Of a stretch of DNA of 64,000 nucleotides, positions 17,338 through 24,398 are shown piece after piece. The position numbers were made by a program, and so were the translations under genes. Source of the DNA: JAVBLY01 sp031553035. Lineage in GTDB: Bacteria; Bacillota; Clostridia; Peptostreptococcales; Anaerovoracaceae. Location: NCBI GenBank assembly GCA_031553035.1, contig JAVBLY010000003.1:186001-250000 (forward strand), given 5' to 3'. Positions within the stretch are counted from its first letter, which is position 1; the number at the start of each line of letters is the position of its first letter. Under the pieces are notes generated by a model that was not told the origin of the DNA, searched no databases, and saw only the letters and a list, made by a program, of their open reading frames with translations.

Positions 17338-17802
17338 CTAATCACCTATGGAGATTGTGACAGAGTCTTCATCCCCATTCTCATCAAAAACTGTAAGCTT
17401 TAGCAAGCTACCATCCAGTGACAGGTCGAAACTGTTTAATTCCATGATCTCCTGGCCGTCAATGGCTTTGACCGGTTGTCCTTCTCCAACCATGACTTCC
17501 TTGAGCTTGCCGTCAGCACTGAATATCCATGATTCGTATTTCTTGCCGTCTATCGTCTGAGCGAGAACCAGGGCCTGCGCTCCGTCCACCTCTTTTATGC
17601 TTATGTCCTTGCCCGGGTTCTGCCTGATTTTTTCCGTTATATAAACAAGTGATGTTCTTGAGTTGTAATTTTCGTTCATATGTTCTGCAGTTCGCCCGTA
17701 AACCTGAGCGCCAAGCACCGCAACGAATAATGCGGACAAAGCAAATATACCGACCAGAGCCAGAGTGAATACGAGATTTATGCTGTGTCTTTTTTCTCCC
17801 AT
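17338..17802 (-). CDS. DUF4860-like pilus-cluster protein
   Basis: 154 residues with one N-terminal membrane helix (about 9–30, SINLVFTLALVGIFALSALF) and an extracytoplasmic domain containing VYGRTAEHMNENYNSRTSLVYITEKIRQN. This matches my memory of DUF4860 proteins, which occur in clostridial pilus/ComG-like operons. No catalytic motif is visible. It is 9 bp from the pseudopilin at 17812 and 16 bp from the prepilin-like gene, so part of the same transcript. Probably a minor pilin-like structural component. Confidence 0.6.
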   Translation of the reverse strand: MGEKRHSINLVFTLALVGIFALSALFVAVLGAQVYGRTAEHMNENYNSRTSLVYITEKIRQNPGKDISIKEVDGAQALVLAQTIDGKKYESWIFSADGKLKEVMVGEGQPVKAIDGQEIMELNSFDLSLDGSLLKLTVFDENGDEDSVTISIGD

Positions 17803-17811
17803 TTTTTCTTC

Positions 17812-18141
17812 CTAATTAAGTGGATAAACTTTAACGATGGGAACCATATTGGCTCCAATGCTTTCGTAGGAATAAACGTATTTGTCTCTGTTCAAGGTCA
17901 GTCCGTAATTATCTTCTAAATATGCGATGCCTGTTGGGTACTGACCTTCTAGGGCGTAACACTGAACAGCCGATTTGATTATAGCCTTTTCGGTGGCCGC
18001 CAGTGTCTCTTCATCTTGAGTATGCTTTAATGTATCCGCCACAAACCACACGCAGTATATGATGACAGCTGCAAGAACGACTATCAGCACCAGTGATATT
18101 ATAGACTTTATATTTCCTTTTGACTTGTAGATTTTCGCCAT
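17812..18141 (-). CDS. Pseudopilin-like small membrane protein
   Basis: About 109 residues with a single hydrophobic helix (ISLVLIVVLAAVIIYCVWFV) after a short basic head, followed by a head domain with VQCYALEGQYPTGIAYLED and a YG...Y...Y pattern. Pilins often have such a 'YA.EG.YP' stretch just after the stalk. There is no clear G/E cleavage pair. ATG at 18141 is preferred because GGAG lies six bases upstream; an ATG at 18153 is also possible. It follows the gspF-like gene by about 15 bp. Confidence 0.6.
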   Translation of the reverse strand: MAKIYKSKGNIKSIISLVLIVVLAAVIIYCVWFVADTLKHTQDEETLAATEKAIIKSAVQCYALEGQYPTGIAYLEDNYGLTLNRDKYVYSYESIGANMVPIVKVYPLN

Positions 18142-18156
18142 GGGTTTCTCCATCTG

Positions 18157-19200
18157 TTAGACCAGTGAGGTCATAACTCCAAGAAGGGGAAGCATTGCCG
18201 ACAGCAGTATGAGACCGACAATGACACAAAGCACCGCGACCATTGTAGGTTCGATGACTGAAATCAGACGATCAAGATTGTTATCCACTTCTTCTTCGTA
18301 ATTTTCCGCTATCTGTTCCATAACTTCATCCAGGTTTCCGGATCTGAATCCCAGACCCAGCATTCTTGCCTGCATCCCTGTGAAGATGCCGACCTCCTGG
18401 ACGCATTCGGTGAATGATCCGCCTTCTTCCATCATTTTGTTAAGTCTGGTTACTTTTTCCGACATTTGAGGGTGGGTGATAAGAGGTACTGTAAGTTCAA
18501 CTGCTTTATTGATATCCACACCGCTTGCCAGCATCAGCGCCATGCCCGATGCGAACTTGCCTGACTCCATCTTTGTAGAAAGCTTCTTGAACATTTTCTG
18601 CCCAAGCTTCTTTATTGCTGCTCTACCACCTGCCGTGAACCGCATTACAAACAGGGCAATTACTATGATTGCTACTATTATTATAAGAACAATAGAAGAA
18701 TTACTGATGGCTGTTCCAAGATTCATGGCTCCGATGGCGATCGGCGACATCTCTCCGCCGAGTGACAGGAACACCTCATTGAATATTGGTAGGACTTTGA
18801 TCACAAGAACCAGTATGACCGCAACCAGTATGCAGAGCATTATGGCAGGGTAAGTCACGGCGCTCTTTATGCTCTTAGCAAGATTGTCTTCCCGTTTGTA
18901 GTACATTTCAAGAGAAAACAGTACTTCGTCAAGCCTCCCAGACGCTTCACCAATCTCGATCATCTGAAGCATGTAAGACGGAAAAACATTGGTTTCCCTA
19001 AGGGATGAAGCCAGATCCTGACCAAGTTCAACTTTATCCAGTATTTCTCCGAACAGTTTGGCCGCCGCCGGTGTTTCAGCGTCCTCCTTTAGGATCATCA
19101 TGCTTTCTGAAACGGGAATGCCCGTTTTCACCGTCAAAGCAAGCTGCCCGGCAAATGTGGACAGTTCTCCTGCAGAAAGTTTTTTGTTGCTGTTACTCAT
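18157..19200 (-). CDS. Type II secretion/type IV pilus inner-membrane protein, GspF/PilC family
   Basis: Polytopic platform protein of pilus or secretion machines. Two repeated GspF domains are seen: residues about 10–130 (ELSTFAGQLALTVKTGIPVSESM) and about 215–335 (FASGMALMLASGVDINKAVELT), each with the GxP/GVD turn. Three membrane segments lie near 110–135, 165–190 and 315–345. Length of 347 residues is a little short for PilC (about 400). GGAGG precedes the ATG. It sits 22 bp after the transglutaminase lipoprotein gene in the minus-strand operon. Confidence 0.88.
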   Translation of the reverse strand: MSNSNKKLSAGELSTFAGQLALTVKTGIPVSESMMILKEDAETPAAAKLFGEILDKVELGQDLASSLRETNVFPSYMLQMIEIGEASGRLDEVLFSLEMYYKREDNLAKSIKSAVTYPAIMLCILVAVILVLVIKVLPIFNEVFLSLGGEMSPIAIGAMNLGTAISNSSIVLIIIVAIIVIALFVMRFTAGGRAAIKKLGQKMFKKLSTKMESGKFASGMALMLASGVDINKAVELTVPLITHPQMSEKVTRLNKMMEEGGSFTECVQEVGIFTGMQARMLGLGFRSGNLDEVMEQIAENYEEEVDNNLDRLISVIEPTMVAVLCVIVGLILLSAMLPLLGVMTSLV

Positions 19201-19222
19201 AAATATCCTCCATATTGATCAA

Positions 19223-20194
19223 TCAATAATAATATTGCGGTTGATAATCTTCGCCATTTCCTACTATATTTGGATCGCTGTCATTTCCGCTGGCGGCGAA
19301 TGTGGGATCCATCTGGGTCCAGTCGCCGTGAAATTCTATCATGTTGTCGACCCAGCCGGTTTCATCTGTATATACACTGATCCATGAGTGGTATGCGCTG
19401 CCGGCATATCCTATTACCAGTTTGCACGGTATCCCCTGTACCCTCAGCATTGCGGTCAGGACAGATGCATAGTCGAAGCATATTCCCTTGCCGGTATCAA
19501 GGGTCTCGTCGATGTCCGGCAGATAACCGGGCTGTACCGTTGCTGCTTTATCATAATCATAATCTATATTATTCACTACGTATTCGTACATTTTTTCAAC
19601 TGCTCCCAGATCCGTCTTTACCCCTGTGCAGACATCTTCACTTATGGGGACGACCTTGGTTTTTTCTGTAAAATCAACGAATTGGTTCGGGTGAAGAAAT
19701 GGACCGAATTCCTCGTCAAGTTTTGCGTCGAATGATTCCTTAAAAGCCTGTGAATACTCTTCTCCAGATATGTTTTCATAAATTCCGGCTGTATACTTCC
19801 CGCTTCCCATGGAAAGGGGGAATGCTTCCCAATCTCCGCCGGTAGAAAGGTCGTAGCTGTATGTCTTACCCTCAATATCGAGCTGCAGCTTGACCTTTGG
19901 GTTGCTGCCGGTGTACTGAGCCATTATGTATCCCTTGCTTGCGTTGGAATAATCCACCTTTGCGCCGCCGCTGCTGAATACATCATTCCCCGGTGCTTCT
20001 GTTGTGAGGACTACCGGCGTATTGTCCCTGTCAGGAGCATTGGGGTCGGCATCATCCTCTGCGCTTTTGCCCTTCCCGCATGCACTTAATGAAAAAATGA
20101 GAACGCAAATCAGCAAAACAGAGAATATCTTTTTTTGTCGTGTTTTGTCAAATTTTTCATATCCTGCAAAATGCCTGGTCGGGGCATGAAACAT
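19223..20194 (-). CDS. Transglutaminase-like lipoprotein
   Basis: Secreted lipoprotein with a cysteine-peptidase-like domain. The lipobox is LSAC with C39 as lipidated residue, behind a hydrophobic segment (about 23–38). The transglutaminase core is about 195–305, with C239 (GKGICFDYA), H269 (YHSWISVY) and D296 (MDPTFA), a complete triad. The N-terminal half (about 75–160) is a beta-rich region of unknown family. The 22 residues before the hydrophobic core are long for a signal peptide, so a later start is possible, but AGGAGTG is 9 bp ahead of this ATG. It appears to be the first gene of the pilus operon, so it may process or cross-link pilus or envelope proteins; that is inference. Confidence 0.82.
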   Translation of the reverse strand: MFHAPTRHFAGYEKFDKTRQKKIFSVLLICVLIFSLSACGKGKSAEDDADPNAPDRDNTPVVLTTEAPGNDVFSSGGAKVDYSNASKGYIMAQYTGSNPKVKLQLDIEGKTYSYDLSTGGDWEAFPLSMGSGKYTAGIYENISGEEYSQAFKESFDAKLDEEFGPFLHPNQFVDFTEKTKVVPISEDVCTGVKTDLGAVEKMYEYVVNNIDYDYDKAATVQPGYLPDIDETLDTGKGICFDYASVLTAMLRVQGIPCKLVIGYAGSAYHSWISVYTDETGWVDNMIEFHGDWTQMDPTFAASGNDSDPNIVGNGEDYQPQYYY

Positions 20195-20365
20195 AGCGGT
20201 AATTCACTCCTATGCAAAATTGTAATAATATGTAATAAGTATACACTTTGCGTTTCAAAAAAGGAAGAGTCAAAGGGTACAAGTATATTTTTACCCATTT
20301 TTTTGATATAATATTGATTTAGTACGAAAAAAAATAAAAAAGGGAAAAGCGGAGGAATCAGCCAA

Positions 20366-21844
20366 ATGCCAAAGTATAACAGTACAAGGGGAGAACATAA
20401 AAATCTGAGATGCAGTGAAGCGATAATACGGGGGATCGCAGAGGACAAAGGGCTCTACGTTCCTGACGCTTTGCCTGTACCGGACTTTAAACCTGCTGAT
20501 CTTGCCGGTAGCTCATATCGTGAGGTCGCAAAGAAAGTCATAGGGTGCTTTTTTGATGATTTTACTGAGGAAGAACTAGCCCACTGTGTTGACAGCGCAT
20601 ATGATTCTAAATTCGATGATCCTAAAATTGCTCCCATAAAAAAGGTAGACGGTGCATATTTCCTTGAGCTTTACCACGGGAGGACTGCTGCTTTTAAAGA
20701 TATGGCACTTTCGATTCTGCCGTATTTTCTTACTGCATCTTTACGAAAGGAAAAGGAAGACAAAAAAATCATAATTCTGACAGCAACTTCCGGCGACACG
20801 GGAAAGGCAGCCCTAGAGGGATTCGCCGATGTGCCCGGTACCGATATAATAGTCTTTTATCCAAATAAAGGAGTCAGCGAAGTTCAGGAAAGACAGATGA
20901 CTACTCAGGAAGGCGGCAACACCCATGTCTATGCAGTAGAAGGGAACTTCGACGATGCCCAGACTGCGGTCAAGAAACTGTTCACCGATCCTTCTGCATC
21001 CATGCGATTGGCGGAAAAGGGCTACAAATTTTCATCTGCCAACTCCATCAACATCGGAAGACTGGTGCCCCAGGTGGCATACTACGTTTATTCATATGCC
21101 GAGCTTCTTAATCAGGGAGCTGTAAAGGATGGCGAAAAAATAAACATAGTCGTTCCCACAGGTAATTTCGGTAACATCCTCGCTGCATACTACGCAAAAC
21201 AGATGGGCGTCCCGGTTAACAAACTGATCTGCGCTTCAAACAAAAATCAAGTGCTTACGGATTTCATAAACACCGGTAAGTACGACACTAACCGTGACTT
21301 TTTTGTGACCAACTCCCCGTCAATGGATATACTGATATCCAGTAATCTGGAGAGGCTGCTGTACCATCTTTCCGGCGATAATGCGGATGAAATCAGAGGT
21401 TATATGGAAGCTTTGGAAAATGATCGATATTACGAAGTCAGCGACAAGGTCAAGGCAGGCATGGAAGATTTCTATGGCGGGTTCGCCGATGTGGGCTCTA
21501 CAAACAGGACCATAGGGGAACTTTACAAAAGCGAGAATTATCTTGTGGATACTCACACTGCCGTTGCATACAGGGTCTATGAAGACTACAAAAAGGAAAC
21601 CGGAGATGACACCGTTACAATAATCGCCTCGACAGCAAGCCCATACAAATTCGCAGAAAGCGTTGCCCGGTCGATTGGGCTTTCTCAGGAAAAAGACGGA
21701 TTTGCATATGTTGATGCCATCCATGAAAAGACAGGTGTCAAGATCCCCGAAGGGCTAGTAGGTCTGGATAAAAAGCCGGTTAGACACAGTGGCGTTATCA
21801 AAATAGATGAACTTTCAAAAGTGGTGTTTGAATCATTGATTTAA
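20366..21844 (+). CDS. thrC: Threonine synthase
   Basis: PLP enzyme converting O-phosphohomoserine to threonine. It begins YNSTRGEHKNLRCSEAIIRG, and the PLP lysine is in GRTAAFKDMA. ATSGDTGKAALEGF is the phosphate-binding region, and PTGNFGNILAAYYAKQMG is also conserved. Length of 492 residues matches the longer class of ThrC. GCGGAGG lies ahead of the ATG and a TATAAT at 20307–20312 probably belongs to its promoter. It is divergent from the pilus operon; no T-box or riboswitch is visible in the 170-bp gap. Confidence 0.96.
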   Translation: MPKYNSTRGEHKNLRCSEAIIRGIAEDKGLYVPDALPVPDFKPADLAGSSYREVAKKVIGCFFDDFTEEELAHCVDSAYDSKFDDPKIAPIKKVDGAYFLELYHGRTAAFKDMALSILPYFLTASLRKEKEDKKIIILTATSGDTGKAALEGFADVPGTDIIVFYPNKGVSEVQERQMTTQEGGNTHVYAVEGNFDDAQTAVKKLFTDPSASMRLAEKGYKFSSANSINIGRLVPQVAYYVYSYAELLNQGAVKDGEKINIVVPTGNFGNILAAYYAKQMGVPVNKLICASNKNQVLTDFINTGKYDTNRDFFVTNSPSMDILISSNLERLLYHLSGDNADEIRGYMEALENDRYYEVSDKVKAGMEDFYGGFADVGSTNRTIGELYKSENYLVDTHTAVAYRVYEDYKKETGDDTVTIIASTASPYKFAESVARSIGLSQEKDGFAYVDAIHEKTGVKIPEGLVGLDKKPVRHSGVIKIDELSKVVFESLI

Positions 21845-21869
21845 TCAGCATAATGTGCTAAATTATAAC

Positions 21870-21899
21870 TTGCGGCAATTCAAGGAACGCCTGTATACA
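21870..21899 (+). promoter_or_regulatory. Probable promoter of tRNA-Ser
   Basis: TTGCGG at 21870–21875 and TATACA at 21894–21899 with an 18-bp spacer, about 35 bp ahead of the mature tRNA 5' end. Hexamers are moderate matches. Confidence 0.4.
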
Positions 21900-21933
21900 A
21901 AGCGGACTACTGAATATGCTGATGAGCCGATAC

Positions 21934-22019
21934 GGAGAGTTGACCGAGTGGCTAAGGGCCCCGCTTGGAAAGCGGGCAAGGCGCAAGCCCCGTGGGTTCG
22001 AGTCCCACACTCTCCGCCA
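21934..22019 (+). tRNA. tRNA-Ser (anticodon GGA), CCA encoded
   Basis: Acceptor GGAGAGT pairs with ACTCTCC before discriminator G22016 and an encoded CCA at 22017–22019. The anticodon stem CCCGC/GCGGG encloses loop TTGGAAA, giving anticodon GGA. A long variable arm (GCAAGGCGCAAGCCC) marks the serine class, and the T-arm is GTGGG-TTCGAGT-CCCAC. It stands alone rather than in an array. Its last 19 bases plus flanking A residues are repeated at 22200–22221. Confidence 0.95.
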
Positions 22020-22022
22020 AAA
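22001..22022 (+). repeat. Direct repeat copy 1: 3' end of tRNA-Ser (attL-like)
   Basis: The 22 bases at 22001–22022 (second half of the T-arm, acceptor strand, CCA and AAA) recur exactly at 22200–22221. Such tRNA 3'-end duplications are the usual footprint of tyrosine-integrase insertion at tRNA genes. Only 177 bp lie between the copies and no integrase remains. Confidence 0.6.
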
Positions 22023-22060
22023 TAATAGGGGGTGTCCAAATGGACGCCCCCTATTATTTT
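22021..22060 (+). terminator. Rho-independent terminator of tRNA-Ser
   Basis: AATAATAGGGGG... (22021–22037) pairs with ...CCCCCTATTATT (22042–22058) around an AAAT loop, with one G·T pair, followed by TT. The arms are GC-rich in the middle and A/T at the base, so it can act in both directions. Confidence 0.8.
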
Positions 22061-22110
22061 ACGCAGAATAAAGGTGTGGGACACGAACGCGAAAGGGCAC
22101 GACTGTCAAG

Positions 22111-22135
22111 CCGAACAGTTCAGTGAACTGTTCGG
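22111..22135. repeat. 25-bp near-perfect palindrome
   Basis: CCGAACAGTTCA (22111–22122), a central G, then TGAACTGTTCGG (22124–22135): 12-bp arms with no mismatch. It could be an operator half-site pair or a hairpin. It lies between the two tRNA-end copies and no gene starts next to it. Confidence 0.6.
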
Positions 22136-22199
22136 TAAGGAGTGGTCCAAGGCGACCGAAAGGGGAGCCGTCGGACGGCAGATGTTTTACATCTGTATA

Positions 22200-22221
22200 A
22201 GTCCCACACTCTCCGCCAAAA
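22200..22221 (+). repeat. Direct repeat copy 2: displaced 3' end of tRNA-Ser (attR-like)
   Basis: Exact copy of 22001–22022, 199 bp downstream. The bases before it do not continue the tRNA, so this is a fragment, not a second tRNA gene. It leads straight into a second terminator. Confidence 0.6.
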
Positions 22222-22255
22222 ATAAAACGTCCCCAACGGGGGGCGTTTTATTTTT
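22218..22255 (+). terminator. Rho-independent terminator after the displaced tRNA end
   Basis: AAATAAAACGTCCCC pairs with GGGGGCGTTTTATTT around a short AAC loop, followed by TTTT; one T·G pair. Its build is like the terminator at 22021 but the sequence differs. Confidence 0.75.
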
Positions 22256-22385
22256 AGCAAAGAATATATGGGACACGCCTGTACTCGGAACGGGTGAACG
22301 CGAAAGGGCACTCCTATCATTTTTACAGCAAGCGCGTTCATGCGCTGATTCATCATCTACAAGAAAAAACAACAAATTATGGCTC

Positions 22386-22523
22386 AAAATTGAGGTTGTG
22401 TGGTAAGATCCGCCTCTTCATCTTGAACTATAGTATATTAATGTGTATAGTTGCGCATTATATAGTAATGGGACATGACAGAGGCAAGAAATCTATCTAA
22501 ATTCACCGCACAACCTCAATTTT
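22386..22523. repeat. Inverted-repeat pair, possible MITE or long hairpin
   Basis: AAAATTGAGGTTGTGTGG (22386–22403) and CCGCACAACCTCAATTTT (22506–22523) are reverse complements with one mismatch out of 18. They enclose 102 bp of AT-rich sequence without a gene; weaker pairing (GCCTCT with AGAGGC) continues inside. I see no clear target-site duplication outside the arms. Confidence 0.5.
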
Positions 22524-22591
22524 CGGACAGAAAACCACCAAAAAAGTTGCACGGGTTTTTCAAAATGATTTATTATCACTTTGAGGTATCG

Positions 22592-22855
22592 CTACCTCCA
22601 CCTGTCCAGATTACTAATAACCTCAGTCATCTGCTTTCTCGCTTCGGCTTCATCTCCGCCGATCTTCCGTGCACAATGGGGCACAGCCATTTCAATCATG
22701 TCACCGGCGGTAGCATCAGGATCGAGGAACTCCCCGTCCTTATAGCAGTATGTGCAGTAAATGCTGGCGCTGCCGTCTTTTTCTTTCGCGATATATTTTT
22801 TGTGTTCTTCATCGAACGGCATGCCGCAACTTTGGCAAAGTTTATAATCATTCAT
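22592..22855 (-). CDS. Small zinc-ribbon protein
   Basis: 87 residues with two CxxC knuckles: CQSCGMPF near the start and CTYCYKDG about 25 residues later. This is the arrangement of the 'putative zinc ribbon' family that often starts MxxxKxCQSCGMP. The C-terminal half (GDMIEMAVPHCARKIGGDEAEARKQM) is helical. I chose the ATG at 22855 since AAAGGAG lies seven bases upstream. The start lies 24 bp after the stop of the symporter upstream, so it may be the last gene of that operon. Role is unknown; the family is usually predicted as a transcription-related or metal-binding accessory protein. Confidence 0.8.
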   Translation of the reverse strand: MNDYKLCQSCGMPFDEEHKKYIAKEKDGSASIYCTYCYKDGEFLDPDATAGDMIEMAVPHCARKIGGDEAEARKQMTEVISNLDRWR

Positions 22856-22878
22856 ACATGAACTCCTTTCAGATCTGA

Positions 22879-24327
22879 TCAAAGATACCTATATTTAAAA
22901 ATCTCATCCACCTTTTCATATGGCGGTGTGATAAGGCTCACTAGAATATGCACGATAATATTAGCAAATAGTCCGATGATCCCTGCAGAAAGTCCGTCTA
23001 TAAAGATGGCTATCTCAGGCGTAAAGGTGATCACAGCTGTGGTCAGAATGCCTGCTGCCATTCCGGATGCCGCCCCGTAAATATTGCTTCTGCGCCAGAT
23101 TATTCCGATAATTATAGGGCCGGCTGTCTGGGTTATAAAGCTGTACATCAAAAACATTATAGATGCCAGATTAGGGATCTGGATCGTTGCCATCCATAAG
23201 GCGATCAGACCGATCACAACAGTGCCAACTTTTGCAACTTTATATGCACTGTCTCTCTTGTTGTTATTATAATAAGGATTCAGGTCTTTTGCGATGATCA
23301 TTCCCGCCACATTGAATACCGACGAGCACATGGACATGGATGCGGCTATTGTACCTATCCCGAAAAGAGAAAGAATCACAGAACTGCCGTATCTTTCGGC
23401 AAGAGTGAACAAGCTTGTCAGATTTAATAAGCCGTCTCCTGTTACGAGACCTGCCCCCATCCCAAGCAGCAGAATAAAGAAAATGGGAGGAATAAGCAGA
23501 AAAAATGAATATATTGCACTCCGCTTTATTACCCCGGGGCTTTTGGCAGTATATATAAGAGCGTACATCCCCGGCCAGAGAATGGAACCCAATGCTCCGG
23601 AAATCGTTGCTGAAAGCCACTCAAATTTGTGACCAGGACCGATGTCTATTTCCAAATATTCAGGTTTGAAACTTGTTATATCGGAAAACATTTCTCCGAT
23701 CCCGCCAAACAAGTTACGTATTATGATATAAGAGCATACTACCCCGACTACGAAAACGATTCCTGATTGCAAAATTGATGCATTATTTACACTTCTTACG
23801 CCGCCGTAATAGACATATATGATTATGATCATTGTTGTGATTATGATGCTGATGTTGTAATCCATGCTGCCCATAGATGCGGCAGCAATAGCGTAGCCCA
23901 TGGTTTTCAGTTCCAGTATTACCCACGGCAGCCAGAAAAGCATCGTAAGCCCTGCAAATATCCCTTTGAAAACAGTGCTGCCATACCTAAGTTGTATAAA
24001 ATCCGCCTGTGTTTCCAGTTTAAATTTTTTCCCGAGGCTATTGATAGAGACTCCGAAAATATAAAGCATCAGCAGAGCCCCTATGGTGTAGACAATAAGA
24101 TACTGGGCATAGACACCTCTCTCTGCCGCCATGACAAACCATACAGTGAAAATGGAGCCGACAAACCAGCGGCCGGCAAATGAGAAAGTGAAAACCAGCG
24201 CCCCTGCCGATCTTCCTCCCACGCTGTATTCAGTCAGGTCATATTGCCTTTTGTGCCCTTTGACGATAATGAATATAAGCAGTACCAAAAACAATACAAA
24301 CAGTATATAAAATGTTACGTTATCCAT
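22879..24327 (-). CDS. Sodium:solute symporter (SSS family), copy A
   Basis: Inner-membrane secondary transporter predicted to take up a solute with Na+. About 13 hydrophobic helices, with SSS-type stretches: YDLTEYSVGGRSAGALVFTF at the start, KFKLETQADFIQLRYGS, and SMSMCSSVFNVAGMIIAKDL in the second inverted repeat. Length of 482 residues is typical. It is about as long as, and clearly paralogous to, copy B at 26005 (shared YTIGALLM/YSITTLFF region, LVLEMKTLGY-type motif, PPYEKVDEIF end). It follows amidohydrolase A, giving a hydrolase–transporter module. Unlike copy B there is no DUF3311-like partner next to it. Substrate unknown. Confidence 0.88.
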   Translation of the reverse strand: MDNVTFYILFVLFLVLLIFIIVKGHKRQYDLTEYSVGGRSAGALVFTFSFAGRWFVGSIFTVWFVMAAERGVYAQYLIVYTIGALLMLYIFGVSINSLGKKFKLETQADFIQLRYGSTVFKGIFAGLTMLFWLPWVILELKTMGYAIAAASMGSMDYNISIIITTMIIIIYVYYGGVRSVNNASILQSGIVFVVGVVCSYIIIRNLFGGIGEMFSDITSFKPEYLEIDIGPGHKFEWLSATISGALGSILWPGMYALIYTAKSPGVIKRSAIYSFFLLIPPIFFILLLGMGAGLVTGDGLLNLTSLFTLAERYGSSVILSLFGIGTIAASMSMCSSVFNVAGMIIAKDLNPYYNNNKRDSAYKVAKVGTVVIGLIALWMATIQIPNLASIMFLMYSFITQTAGPIIIGIIWRRSNIYGAASGMAAGILTTAVITFTPEIAIFIDGLSAGIIGLFANIIVHILVSLITPPYEKVDEIFKYRYL

Positions 24328-24398
24328 ATGGAATCCTTAAATCCTCAGTATCATGTTTGTATTTATGATACTATGAATCAGCCCGAATGACACCATAT

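Larger units (their letters stand above)
22020..22591. other. Gene-free stretch with relics between tRNA-Ser and the zinc-ribbon gene
   Basis: No convincing coding frame is seen. It holds two tRNA-end/terminator units: 22001–22060 and 22200–22255. Each is followed by the same words, GGGACACG and GAACGCGAAAGGGCAC (22078–22100; 22270–22311). It also has a 25-bp palindrome (22111–22135) and an inverted-repeat pair (22386–22403 and 22506–22523). The layout suggests a duplicated, eroded tRNA-downstream segment or the leftovers of a small integrated element. Confidence 0.55.

Noticed and set aside
21863..22084. Open frame antisense to tRNA-Ser ending in GECGTRTHGACALPAFQ-like text
   Set aside because: This is the familiar false protein that arises from reading a tRNA-Ser gene backwards; it is not a gene.
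22120..22406. Several 60–125 codon frames on both strands in the tRNA-downstream stretch
   Set aside because: They cross the tRNA fragment, terminators and palindrome and show no family; non-coding.
22475..22861. Plus-strand frame opposite the zinc-ribbon gene
   Set aside because: The minus-strand frame has two CxxC knuckles and a good ribosome-binding site; this one is its shadow.
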